Notes: a model not told the origin generated them from the sequence alone. Shown: positions 21,465-28,863, counted from the first letter of the stretch. The stretch: 28,863 nt of DNA from JBEIJQ01 sp040380145 (GCA_040380145.1 JBEIJQ010000018.1:1-28863), one strand, 5' to 3'. Numbers and translations are program-made.

Positions 21465-22739
21465 TCAAGCATTTTTTTTCATCAAAAAAACACCCACCCC
21501 GCAGTGCAGGCAGCGTTTGGCCGAGCAATAATGCCGCGAGAGGTGCAACTGCGCCTGGCTGTGCGCCGCCTGTTGCGGGGGGCGGCCCACCTGCTGCCAG
21601 ACCGACAGTTCGGCGTTTTTTTCGGGCGACATGTTTTCGAGCAGCCCTTGGGCCTTGCGGCAATGGGCCGGCTCGTCGCGGTGGCGGCCGTAACGGTACA
21701 GGAACGGAGCCACGGCGTTGATCGCCACCTGTGCCCACAGCCCGCTGCCCGGCTTGGGATCGAACCGAGGCGAAAGGTGCCCGAACCGGTAATGTTCCGA
21801 CCAGTAGGGCGACAGTTCCCGTACCTCCCAAGCGGCGATCGTCCAGTCGGGCTCCAGCAGCGGTTCCCACAGTCGCTGCCGTCCGTGCAGGAAAGCGGCG
21901 AACTGGGCCAAGCGAAGGGTGGGGAAATTCGCGGGGCGCAGGCGAAGGAATTTCCATTCCGATTTGGCCAGCGCGCCCAAACGGTATTTGACCTGCAGAT
22001 GCCGCCATTCGCGGTACAGCGCGTTCGGGTATTCGTCCGCAAACGGGGCGTCGGACAGCAGCCCCGCGGCGCCGAACAGCAGGGCCTCCAAGTGAAAGCG
22101 GCTGTGGCAGTAACGGGCCAACAACCGGAAAGGCACGGCGGCGGCCAACCGCTCGAAAGGATCGGCGTTTATGCTCAGCCCGAACGCTCGCGCCAAGCCG
22201 CGGTAAAAAGCCTCTTCCCAATGGTTGCCGGTCTGTTGGAGCCACTTGTCCACCAACCCGGATTTTTGTTCCAAACGCTCGGCCATCATCCGGTCGAGCC
22301 AGCCTATCCAGATGGGATCGGGGAGGTCGGACAGGTGCGCGGCGCAGGGCAGCACGGTGGGGGAATTCAGCAGGGCCTTGTATTTTTCGCGCTGTCCGGG
22401 ATTGGCCAAGCGGCACATTTCCAGTGCCGGCACCTCGCTGCCGTCGGCCCGCAGCACGGGCGCGTCGTGTTCCCACACCACGTGCAGCAGCACGTTTTCG
22501 TAGGAAGGGTCGTTTTGGTGGCCGTGCCGGTACCAATCGCTGCTGCGCAGGTGCATCTCTACATTGCCCGCCCATAGGGTGCCGCCCATGCGCAGACGGG
22601 CGTCGGTGAAGTCGGGGCCGGCGTGGGCGTTGTACTGGCCGGGATGCACGACGAACAAGGGCTGACCTGCTGTCGTGCGGAGGTCGCGGGCATCGAACTG
22701 CCCGTACCTCCACAAATAGTGGAGAAAGTCTTCTCTCAT
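21465..22739 (-). CDS. DUF2851 family protein
   Basis: Cytoplasmic protein of 424 residues of the DUF2851 family, which is widespread in Bacteroidota and has no established function. The recognisable N-terminus is MREDFLHYLWRYGQFD, followed by HPGQYNAHAGPDFTDARLRMGGTLWAGNVEMHLRSSDWYRHGH and VLLHVVWEHDAPV, where His, Asp and Glu residues are placed like a metal-dependent nuclease-type site (inference only). The C-terminus has HLSRHYCSAKRCLHCGVG, a Cys/His cluster able to bind zinc. The gene ends 38 bp before the SPOR gene and starts 45 bp after the MDR oxidoreductase, all on one strand. Confidence 0.92.
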   Translation of the reverse strand: MREDFLHYLWRYGQFDARDLRTTAGQPLFVVHPGQYNAHAGPDFTDARLRMGGTLWAGNVEMHLRSSDWYRHGHQNDPSYENVLLHVVWEHDAPVLRADGSEVPALEMCRLANPGQREKYKALLNSPTVLPCAAHLSDLPDPIWIGWLDRMMAERLEQKSGLVDKWLQQTGNHWEEAFYRGLARAFGLSINADPFERLAAAVPFRLLARYCHSRFHLEALLFGAAGLLSDAPFADEYPNALYREWRHLQVKYRLGALAKSEWKFLRLRPANFPTLRLAQFAAFLHGRQRLWEPLLEPDWTIAAWEVRELSPYWSEHYRFGHLSPRFDPKPGSGLWAQVAINAVAPFLYRYGRHRDEPAHCRKAQGLLENMSPEKNAELSVWQQVGRPPQQAAHSQAQLHLSRHYCSAKRCLHCGVGVFLMKKNA

Positions 22740-22784
22740 GGGAAAGAAGTTGAAAGGTCCAGCAAGATGGGGTTTACAGGCCTG

Positions 22785-23807
22785 TTACGACCAGTGCACG
22801 ACCAGTTTTCCGGTGGTGCCGCGGGAGGCCAGTTTTTCGTGCGCGAGGGGCAGCTCGTGTTCGGCGAATTCTTCGCCGGTCTTGGGCGAAAGCGTGCCGT
22901 CGAGCACGAGGTCGGTCACTGCGCGGAGCACGCGCCGAAGGGTCTCGGGACGGTTGTCGGCGATGCGCAGCATGTTCACCCCGATGATGCCCTGCGACTG
23001 TTGGAGCAGGGGGATGGGCGAGAGCAGGCCGAACCCGGCGGCCACGCCCAGCATTTTGATCGGGTTTTTGCCGCCCGACATCGCCGCCGCACCGTAGCAG
23101 ACGATCCGGCCGCCCGAACCTAGCAGGCGCATGCCCTTGCGCACGGATTGGCCGCCGATGCTGTCGAAGACCACGTCAAGACCCCGATCGCCGACGATAC
23201 CGCGGACGGTTTTTTCGAAATCGGCCGTCCGGTAGTTGATGGGGTGGTCCACGCCGAGACCGCGCAGGTACTCGAGCTTGGTATCGGAGCCGGCCGTGCC
23301 GTACACGATGCAGCCACGGCGCTTGGCCAGTTGCACGAGGGCGGTGCCGACCCCGCCGGCGGCCGCCTGCACCAGCACATGGTCGCCCGGAAAAAGGCGC
23401 GCCATTTCTTCGGCGCAATAATAGGCGGTGCCGTATTGGGTGGCCAAGGCCGCAGCTGTGCCCACGGGCATGTCCTCGGGAATGGCCACCACGCCCATCG
23501 CCGAGGTGACGGCCACTTGTCCGTAGCCGCCGAACCGCGTGAGCGCGGCCACGCGCTGGCCAATGGAAAAGCCTTCCACGCCGTCGCCGAGGGCACTGAT
23601 CCGGCCCACCGCCTCGTAGCCGATGACGGCGGGCAGCGGCGGACAATCCTGGTAAAGCCCTTGACGGGCCATCACATCGGCGAAGTTCAGCCCGAAGGCC
23701 TCGGCGCGGATGGCGACTTCGCCGGGGCCCGGGACGGGCTCCCGCAGGTCGCGGAGTTCAAAAGCGCTTTTGGCGGGGCCGTGGCCCACGAGTACCCAAG
23801 CTTTCAT
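22785..23807 (-). CDS. Zinc-independent quinone oxidoreductase / VAT-1-like MDR protein
   Basis: NADPH-dependent medium-chain dehydrogenase/reductase, 340 residues. The N-terminal GroES-like domain (about 1-120) has the GPGEVAIRAEAFGLNFADVMARQGLY signature of quinone reductases and VIGYEAVGRISALG. It lacks the Cys/His zinc ligands of alcohol dehydrogenases. The Rossmann domain has HVLVQAAAGGVGTALVQLAKRRG (AAGGVG nucleotide-binding motif, about 145-167) and DVVFDSIGG. The long LGVAAGFGLLSPIPLLQQSQGIIGVNMLR segment resembles VAT-1-type members. The substrate is unknown; quinones or reactive enones are typical. It lies 89 bp after ssb, beyond the ssb terminator, so it is probably a separate transcript. 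Confidence 0.9.
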   Translation of the reverse strand: MKAWVLVGHGPAKSAFELRDLREPVPGPGEVAIRAEAFGLNFADVMARQGLYQDCPPLPAVIGYEAVGRISALGDGVEGFSIGQRVAALTRFGGYGQVAVTSAMGVVAIPEDMPVGTAAALATQYGTAYYCAEEMARLFPGDHVLVQAAAGGVGTALVQLAKRRGCIVYGTAGSDTKLEYLRGLGVDHPINYRTADFEKTVRGIVGDRGLDVVFDSIGGQSVRKGMRLLGSGGRIVCYGAAAMSGGKNPIKMLGVAAGFGLLSPIPLLQQSQGIIGVNMLRIADNRPETLRRVLRAVTDLVLDGTLSPKTGEEFAEHELPLAHEKLASRGTTGKLVVHWS

Positions 23808-23829
23808 GTTCGCGGAAGATTTTTTTCGG

Positions 23830-23878
23830 AAAAAAAGGGCGGCCTACAGACCGTTCCGGTGCTCGCGGGCCGCCCTTT
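23830..23878 (-). terminator. Terminator of ssb
   Basis: An 11-bp perfect stem (AAAGGGCGGCC at 23834-23844, GGCCGCCCTTT at 23868-23878) with a 23-nt loop. It is followed on the minus strand by seven T (23830-23836, overlapping the stem base) and starts 17 bp after the ssb stop. The loop contains a smaller CCG/CGG-rich stretch that may fold further. Confidence 0.7.
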
Positions 23879-23895
23879 GCATGCGTAAAGACGGA

Positions 23896-24351
23896 TCAGA
23901 AGGGCAGATCGTCGCCGGGAGCAGCGTCGGTGGGCAGGTCCTTCGCGGACGGCATGGTCATGCCCGCGGGCATGCTTTCTTCGCCGGGCATGGGCGGACG
24001 GCTGCCGTTGCCCCCCTCGCGGCGACCGCTGAGCATGAGCATGTTGTCGGCCTTGATCTCGGTCGTGTATTTCGTCTCGCCGTTGTCGGCCTGCCAGGAA
24101 CGGGTGGTCAGACGGCCTTCGATGAAGATCCGGTCGCCCTTGTGCACGTATTTTTCGATGACCTCGGCCAAGCCGCGCCAAGCCACGACCGAATGCCATT
24201 CGGTGATGGTCTGCTCTTTGCCGTCTTTGTCCTTGTAGGTCTCGCTGGTGGCGATGCGGATGCGTGCCACGGCCACGCCGGACTCCAGGCGGCGCATTTC
24301 GGGCTCGGCCCCCAAGTTGCCGATCAATTGTACTCTGTTCAGGCTGTTCAT
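23896..24351 (-). CDS. ssb: Single-stranded DNA-binding protein
   Basis: Binds single-stranded DNA during replication and repair as a tetramer. The 151-residue chain has the OB fold in residues 1-105 (MNSLNRVQLIGNLGAEPEMR, ARIRIATSETY, TEWHSVVAWRGLAEVIEKYVHKGDRIFIEGRL). A flexible Gly/Pro/Met-rich linker follows, and then the acidic tip DDLPF that recruits partner proteins. The start is 10 bp after the mutY stop. The mutY-ssb order is common in Bacteroidota, where gldE and gldD often follow in gliding species; here a terminator and an oxidoreductase follow instead. Confidence 0.96.
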   Translation of the reverse strand: MNSLNRVQLIGNLGAEPEMRRLESGVAVARIRIATSETYKDKDGKEQTITEWHSVVAWRGLAEVIEKYVHKGDRIFIEGRLTTRSWQADNGETKYTTEIKADNMLMLSGRREGGNGSRPPMPGEESMPAGMTMPSAKDLPTDAAPGDDLPF

Positions 24352-24361
24352 AACTTTAGAT

Positions 24362-25480
24362 TTAGATGGTAAAAAAAATGGGTTGGATTTGAGTTCGCCC
24401 TATATATACCATTTTTAGGGGTTTTGGTAACGTCAAATCAGCAACTTTTTTTACAAACATACGAATATATTTTTCATTAAATGTGTTAATGGGTTTTTCC
24501 ACTTTTACTGCGATGTAGGTAAGGACCATCTCCCGATGGGTCAAAAGATGCTTTTCGGTGGAGAGGATGGATTGGGAAACGGGTTCGGCGCCGTGGGTTT
24601 CCAACCAGTTTTTGTAGGCATCCGAGGACAAAAATTTTTCCTCGTCCAAAAAATGTTCGGTTTCGATGAGCGGAAACTGCCAAAGCGAGGGCCAAATATC
24701 TTTTTGCCCGCGCTTTTCCACATAAGTGAAATCCCCTTCTTCGATCAGCAGGTAGTAAAAATAGCGGACGCGCCGTTTGGCGGGCGTTTTTTTCACGGGA
24801 AAAAAATCGGTTTTCCCGGTGCTACGGGCGGTGCATTCGGCCCGGAAAGGGCAGTTCGGACAGGCGGGCTTTTGGGGCGTACAGACCAGCGCGCCGAAAT
24901 CCATGATGGACTGGTTGTATTCTGCGGCGCGATCGGGCGGCAGAAGTTTCTGGGCCAGTTGGCCGAACACCCGTTTGGCTTCGGGCAATTGGATTGGGGT
25001 GTCGATGCCGAACACCCGGGCCAACACGCGATAAACATTGCCGTCGAGCACGGCGTGGGGCAGTCCGTAAGCAAAGGAGGCGATGGCCGCGGCGGTGTAG
25101 TCGCCCACGCCTTTCAGGGCGCGCAGGCCTTCGAAGGTATCGGGAAAACGCCCGTCCAAGCGGAAGGCGACATGCCGAGCGGCCTCCAAGAGGTTGCGGG
25201 CGCGGGAGTAATAGCCAAGCCCTTCCCAGAGTTTCATCACGGCTTCGTCGGGCGCTTGGGCGAGGGCCGTCACATCGGGATAGGCGGCCACGAACCGCTC
25301 GTAGTAGGGGAGGCCCTGTTCGACGCGGGTCTGCTGGAGGATGATCTCCGAGAGCCAGATCCGGTAGGGATCCTTGATCCCTTTCCAGGGCATGGGCCGA
25401 TGGACGCCCCGGTGCCAATCGAGCAGGGCCGGGGCGAAAAAGCCGTTGTCCTCGGAGCGGTGCTCCTTTACTGGGGCCAC
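24362..25480 (-). CDS. mutY: A/G-specific adenine glycosylase
   Basis: Base-excision repair enzyme removing adenine paired with 8-oxoguanine. Numbering from the chosen start gives 372 residues: the catalytic Glu45 in LSEIILQQTRV, the HhH motif LKGVGDYTAAAIASFA (122-137), catalytic Asp146 in VLDGNVYRVLAR, and the [4Fe-4S] cluster as C200-x6-C207-x2-C210-x5-C216. The C-terminal domain (about 230-372) is the NUDIX-like 8-oxoG recognition domain (RYFYYLLIEEGDFTYVEKRGQKDIWPSLWQFP). There is no ATG before the essential N-terminal helix. GTG at 25480 (VAPVKEHRSED) is the best start and would overlap the proS stop by 13 bp. The far-upstream open frame overlaps proS and is a shadow. Confidence 0.92.
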   Translation of the reverse strand: MAPVKEHRSEDNGFFAPALLDWHRGVHRPMPWKGIKDPYRIWLSEIILQQTRVEQGLPYYERFVAAYPDVTALAQAPDEAVMKLWEGLGYYSRARNLLEAARHVAFRLDGRFPDTFEGLRALKGVGDYTAAAIASFAYGLPHAVLDGNVYRVLARVFGIDTPIQLPEAKRVFGQLAQKLLPPDRAAEYNQSIMDFGALVCTPQKPACPNCPFRAECTARSTGKTDFFPVKKTPAKRRVRYFYYLLIEEGDFTYVEKRGQKDIWPSLWQFPLIETEHFLDEEKFLSSDAYKNWLETHGAEPVSQSILSTEKHLLTHREMVLTYIAVKVEKPINTFNEKYIRMFVKKVADLTLPKPLKMVYIGRTQIQPIFFTI

Positions 25481-27261
25481 GTTTCGGCGTTTGCAACGCC
25501 CTCGGCGATCTCGCGGTACAGGTCGGCCACGAGCCTCGAAACATGCCCGGCCGTTTCCGCCAAGGGAACGATGGTGGCTTCGGAGCTGCTGCGGAGCTTG
25601 ATCTCCGCGCCGCCGTTCTTCATCGAGCGGCCGGAAACGGTGACGCGCACGGGGATGCCCATCAGGTCGGCGTCGCCGAATTTTTCGCCAGGGGAAGCGG
25701 CTTTTTTGTCGCGGTCGTCGTATAGGACCTGGAAACCGGATTTGCGCAGTTCGGCGTAGAGTGCCTCGCATTCGCGCTGCACCTCTTCGCTGTCCAACAG
25801 GCCGACGAGCACGACCTCGTAGGGGGCTACGGTGATGGGCAGCAGAAGCCCCCGATCGTCGTGGCAGTGCTCGGCCACGCAGGCCAGGGCGCGGCCCACG
25901 CCGATGCCGTAGGAGCCCATGATGAGGGGCTTGCGCTTGCCGTCGTTGTCCACGAAAGTGGCGTCGAGTGCCTCGGTGTATTTGGTGCCGAGCTGGAAGA
26001 TGTTGCCTACCTCCACGCCGCGGTGCGCGCGCAGCACGCAAGCAGGGTCCGAACAGGCCGGACAAGGTCCGCCTTCGTAGGCGAAGATCACATCGGCCAC
26101 CAGATCGGCCCCGAAATCGCGGCCGTAGTTGGCGTTTTTGACGTGGTAATCGGTTTCGTTGGCTCCGGCCACGAAGTTGTTGCCGTTGGCCACGAGGTCG
26201 TCCACGATCACGAAGGCCTTTCCGGCGGGGATGCCGATGGGCGAGGCGAAACCGGGCACCATGCCGGCCTTGGAGATTTCCTCGGCGGTGGCGGGGCGCA
26301 GGTTTTTCACCTTGGCGAGTTTCTGCACCTTGATGGGGTTGGCTTCCATATCGCCGCGGACCACCACGGCCACGAGTTGGCCCACGGGGCCTTTTTTATC
26401 GTCTTTTTCCCCAAAGAAAAACACCATTTTGGCCGTGGCGCTTTCGGGCACGTCCAAAAGGGCGGCCAGATCGGCGATGGTCTTGGTGTCGGGCGTATGC
26501 ACTTTTTCGAGCGGCAGCGGCTCGGCCGTCGAATAGGTCTTGCGCACGGTGGCCACTTCTTTGTTGGCCTTGTAGCGGTTGCAGGCGCAGATGAAGACCG
26601 TGTCCTCGCCGATCGCGTTGAGGTACATGTATTCGTGTGCCATCCGTCCGCCCATCATGCCGGTGTCGGATTGGATGGACACCACGGGCAGGCCCATGCG
26701 GGCGAAGATGCGGAAATACGCATCGTAGTGGTTGACATACTGCTTGGCGAGGCCTTCGTAATCGCGGTCCAGCGAGTAGGAGTCCTTCATCGTGAACTCG
26801 CGCACGCGGATCAGCCCGCAGCGGGAGCGCGCCTCGTCGCGGAACTTCGTGTACACTTGGTACACGAGTTTGGGCAGTTGCTTGTAGGAGTCGATTTCGG
26901 TGCGCGCCAGATCGGCCACCACCTCTTCGTGGGTCATGGCCAATACCATGTCGCGGTCGGTGCGGTCTTTGAAGCGGGCCATGGACTGGTCGATCTCGTA
27001 CCAGCGATTCGTACGCTTCCAGATCTCGGCGGGGTGCACCACCGGCATGGCGATCTCGGAACCGCCGATGCCGTCCATCTCCTCGCGGAGGATCTGTTCG
27101 ATTTTTTTCAGGCTGCGGTGCCCGAGGTGCAGGTAGCTGAAAATGCCGGCGGCCAATTGGCGCACATAACCGGCGCGGTGCAGCAGTATCTGCGAGGCGA
27201 TGTGGTCCTCACCGGTGGATTCTTCGTAAACGGTCTTGCCGAAAAGTTGCGAAAAACGCAT
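25468..27261 (-). CDS. proS: Prolyl-tRNA synthetase, bacterial type with insertion domain
   Basis: Class II synthetase charging tRNA-Pro, 597 residues. Motif 2 is in VYTKFRDEARSRCGLIRVREFTMKDSYSLD (about 138-167) and motif 3 is GSYGIGVGRALAC (about 448-460). Between them, about residues 225-395, is the editing (INS) domain that removes Ala-tRNA-Pro, the mark of bacterial-type ProRS. The anticodon-binding domain is C-terminal (from about 475). Typical GTKYTEALDATFVD is present. The family's two Cys pairs survive only partly (ICACNRYKANKE and CPACSDPAC). As I recall, most Bacteroidota instead have the shorter archaeal/eukaryal-type ProRS without this insert, so this form is notable. It heads a proS-mutY-ssb run, with a TACCTTTG box 21 bp upstream. 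Confidence 0.96.
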   Translation of the reverse strand: MRFSQLFGKTVYEESTGEDHIASQILLHRAGYVRQLAAGIFSYLHLGHRSLKKIEQILREEMDGIGGSEIAMPVVHPAEIWKRTNRWYEIDQSMARFKDRTDRDMVLAMTHEEVVADLARTEIDSYKQLPKLVYQVYTKFRDEARSRCGLIRVREFTMKDSYSLDRDYEGLAKQYVNHYDAYFRIFARMGLPVVSIQSDTGMMGGRMAHEYMYLNAIGEDTVFICACNRYKANKEVATVRKTYSTAEPLPLEKVHTPDTKTIADLAALLDVPESATAKMVFFFGEKDDKKGPVGQLVAVVVRGDMEANPIKVQKLAKVKNLRPATAEEISKAGMVPGFASPIGIPAGKAFVIVDDLVANGNNFVAGANETDYHVKNANYGRDFGADLVADVIFAYEGGPCPACSDPACVLRAHRGVEVGNIFQLGTKYTEALDATFVDNDGKRKPLIMGSYGIGVGRALACVAEHCHDDRGLLLPITVAPYEVVLVGLLDSEEVQRECEALYAELRKSGFQVLYDDRDKKAASPGEKFGDADLMGIPVRVTVSGRSMKNGGAEIKLRSSSEATIVPLAETAGHVSRLVADLYREIAEGVANAETWPQ

Positions 27262-27281
27262 GGAAATGGAATTTTGGACCG

Positions 27282-27289
27282 CAAAGGTA
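27282..27289 (-). promoter_or_regulatory. -7 box (TACCTTTG) for proS-mutY-ssb
   Basis: TACCTTTG on the minus strand, 20 bp before the proS ATG. It is the same octamer as in the tRNA-Gln promoter. No TTG sits at the 19-21-bp distance upstream. Confidence 0.45.
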
Positions 27290-27484
27290 GGGATTTTCTC
27301 GGCAATGGGGAAGGGGGGAGGGGGCTTTAAAGTTTAGGGATTTATGTTTCGATTGGAAAAGATCGAAGTTTCGTCCCATAGAATTTTATAGCCGAATCAC
27401 TCAAAACACCATCGGTTTAAACTGCTGCTTAAAGTGGTTGTGTTTTTTTGAAAAAAAAGCAAATGGCTCCGGGTTAGAAATTTT

Positions 27485-28603
27485 CTATGATGCTGACACA
27501 GTAAATAACAAAACAATAGCGATAATGCTACTAACCACAATCAAAAACGCAGTCACTAATATTGCATTTACCCACAATATATCCTGAGGGACATTATCCG
27601 TCGCTAACGGCTCCGAATTTCGATCTATATCATATTGATCAACAGTGACTTCATTTGAAGAAGCATTCATTTCATTTTTGAACAATTGACCCGACTGGTG
27701 CGAGGAAGCGAAAAAGCCGGCATCCTTTGCCAACGCCTCCAGCTCTTTGGCCAATTCCTCCGCCGTTCCGAACCGTTCAGCGGCTTTTTGTGCCATGGCT
27801 TTCATGACCACAACGGATAGGCTGGGCGGAACGGATGGGTTCAGTTGATGGGGGCTGGGCATATCCTCTGCAATACGACCCGGACTGGGCGGCGGGGTTT
27901 TGCCCGTCAGCAATCTGTACAGCACGGCTCCCAGAGCATAGATGTCGATCGTAGGGCCGAATTTCCCGGAGGGGTTGTATTGTTCGGGCGGAGCGTAACC
28001 CGCTGTGACGATCACAGAATTGGCCAGTGTGCTGTCGGAAATGAAAGCCCTTGCCGCGCCGAAGTCGAGCACGACGGGTTCTCCGTTGGGCCGCAGGATG
28101 ATATTGGCCGGTTTGAGGTCGCGGTGCAGCACATTGTGCGTGTGTACGGGAGCGAGGGAAACGGCCACTTTTCTGACCAATTCGGCGGCCTCGGCCGGCG
28201 CCATGCGTTCTTGGGGTTGGCCCAGAAGATATTGGTGCAATGTAGGGCCTTGGACAAAGTCCATCACATAATATACTGTGTTGTTTTCCCGGAAAAAATC
28301 GATCACATTCACGATGCCCGGCAGATCACCGAAACGAGCCAATAGTTTTGCCTCTTCGTAAAACCGCGATTTGTAGGACTCGAAATCCCCTTCGCTGAGC
28401 GATTGCAATTGAATGCTGATCCCATCCGCGGATCGAACGCAGCGTCCATCCAGGTAAAACTCTTTCACCGCCACCGTTCGGCCCAAGACCGTTTGTTCTG
28501 CCCGATAGGTTATGCCGAAGCCGCCCTGGCCGAGCTTGGCCAAGATCTTGTATTCCCCATTTTTCAGGTGGGTACCGGTGGGCAGTATGTGGTCGTTGGG
28601 CAT
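27485..28603 (-). CDS. Membrane-anchored Hanks-type Ser/Thr protein kinase
   Basis: Eukaryotic-like kinase of 372 residues. The kinase domain (about 16-275) is complete: the glycine loop LGQGGFGITYRA (24-35), lysine in TVAVKEFY (about 47), the helix-C Glu in FYEEAKLLARF, the catalytic loop LHRDLKPANIIL (about 160-171), DFGAAR (about 181) and APPEQY. All catalytic residues are intact, so it should be active. A juxtamembrane linker of about 60 residues follows, and then a single C-terminal helix (ILWVNAILVTAFLIVVSSIIAIVLLFTV). This puts the kinase in the cytoplasm with almost nothing outside, so it lacks a PASTA-type sensor. The linker and anchor are encoded by DNA of about 36% GC (27481-27660), far below the kinase domain. 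A TATTTTTG box lies 15 bp upstream. The substrate is unknown. Confidence 0.93.
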   Translation of the reverse strand: MPNDHILPTGTHLKNGEYKILAKLGQGGFGITYRAEQTVLGRTVAVKEFYLDGRCVRSADGISIQLQSLSEGDFESYKSRFYEEAKLLARFGDLPGIVNVIDFFRENNTVYYVMDFVQGPTLHQYLLGQPQERMAPAEAAELVRKVAVSLAPVHTHNVLHRDLKPANIILRPNGEPVVLDFGAARAFISDSTLANSVIVTAGYAPPEQYNPSGKFGPTIDIYALGAVLYRLLTGKTPPPSPGRIAEDMPSPHQLNPSVPPSLSVVVMKAMAQKAAERFGTAEELAKELEALAKDAGFFASSHQSGQLFKNEMNASSNEVTVDQYDIDRNSEPLATDNVPQDILWVNAILVTAFLIVVSSIIAIVLLFTVSAS

Positions 28604-28617
28604 GGGTAGCTTTCAGG

Positions 28618-28625
28618 CAAAAATA
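28618..28625 (-). promoter_or_regulatory. -7 box (TATTTTTG) for the kinase gene
   Basis: TATTTTTG on the minus strand, 14 bp before the kinase ATG at 28603, in the 71-bp gap after the ureohydrolase gene. It would give a very short leader. No convincing -33 element is seen. Confidence 0.4.
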
Positions 28626-28674
28626 TGGCTTTTGTTAAGATTTTTTTGAGAAACCTACCCCCCAACCTCTCCCC

Positions 28675-28863
28675 CTACAAAGTGCTTTTCCCCATCAAAT
28701 TGGCCATTTTGTACAGCAGCCTCGCGCCCACATTGCCGTCCCATTCGGATTGCACGCCGACCTCCGAAAGGTCGAAGCCGATGATGGTGCGCCCGCTGGC
28801 GGCCAGTTCGGTCAGCAGATAGATCGCCTCCGGGAAATCCAGTCCGCCGGGCACGGGGGTGCC
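28675..28863 (-). CDS. Arginase/agmatinase-family ureohydrolase, C-terminal fragment
   Basis: Only the last 62 codons and the TAG stop are inside the window; the 5' part lies beyond 28863. The fragment reads GTPVPGGLDFPEAIYLL, then GRTIIGFDLSEVGV, then WDGNVGARLLYKMANLMG. The TPxPGGL turn, the GFDLxEV strand and the WDGN-x-GARLLYK end are the standard C-terminus of manganese-dependent ureohydrolases (agmatinase, arginase, formimidoylglutamase). Which of these it is cannot be decided from the fragment; the ending is closest to the agmatinase-like group in my recollection. The kinase follows 71 bp downstream on the same strand. Confidence 0.85.
   Translation of the reverse strand, partial: GTPVPGGLDFPEAIYLLTELAASGRTIIGFDLSEVGVQSEWDGNVGARLLYKMANLMGKSTL

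Noticed and set aside
21504..22577. 357-codon open frame on the plus strand
   Set aside because: Antisense to DUF2851, which shows clear family motifs; no domain in the plus frame.
25861..27330. 489-codon open frame on the plus strand
   Set aside because: Antisense shadow of proS; extremely His/Gly/Val-rich, typical of reverse-complement reading in GC-rich genes.
27290..27484. Possible small RNA in the proS-kinase gap
   Set aside because: AT-rich, with no stable hairpin plus T-run and no complete promoter; nothing supports a gene.

Overview
The window reads as chromosomal DNA of a fairly GC-rich member of the Bacteroidota, probably near the Saprospiraceae. The phylum call rests on three things seen here: a type IX secretion sorting domain (CHU_C type) at the end of a large PKD protein, a TamL-type Omp85 lipoprotein, and repeated TAnnTTTG promoter boxes. 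The family-level call is inference. No phage, plasmid, CRISPR or complete IS genes were found. Twenty protein genes, two of them cut by the window edges, and one tRNA are supported. Most lie on the minus strand.

Layout. 1-1034 (-): start of a secreted adhesin-like protein. 1153-3070 (-): tRNA-Gln with its own promoter and terminator, then aroQ and tyrS. 3188-6373: divergent tamL (-) and a TrmH-family rRNA/tRNA methyltransferase (+). 6357-9821 (-): a fused 2-oxoacid dehydrogenase E1, converging on the methyltransferase with a 17-bp overlap, preceded by a TIGR01777 epimerase-like oxidoreductase. 9945-13116 (+): a peptide ABC transporter lipoprotein and one permease. 13118-13506: a 389-bp gene-free block bounded by 18-bp imperfect inverted repeats, a candidate non-autonomous mobile element. 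13536-17462 (-): the T9SS-exported PKD protein and a small exported CxxC protein. 17579-18823 (+): kynureninase. 18878-22739 (-): DUF2851, SPOR-domain protein, an exported unknown, rlmH and a rhomboid protease. 22785-23807 (-): a quinone oxidoreductase-like MDR protein. 23896-27261 (-): proS-mutY-ssb. 27485-28603 (-): a membrane-anchored Ser/Thr kinase. 28675-28863 (-): C-terminus of an arginase/agmatinase-family enzyme.

Functionally the window is mostly housekeeping: translation (TyrRS, ProRS, tRNA-Gln, RlmH, TrmH family), DNA repair (MutY, SSB), central metabolism (E1, AroQ, KynU, ureohydrolase) and envelope biogenesis or secretion (TamL, SPOR protein, rhomboid, T9SS client). The least explained stretch is 13118-13506, with terminal inverted repeats, a GTAG-plus-hairpin motif and a tandem 17-bp repeat. 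It directly follows an ABC permease whose usual partner genes are missing. I saw no convincing novel multi-gene defence or biosynthetic system.
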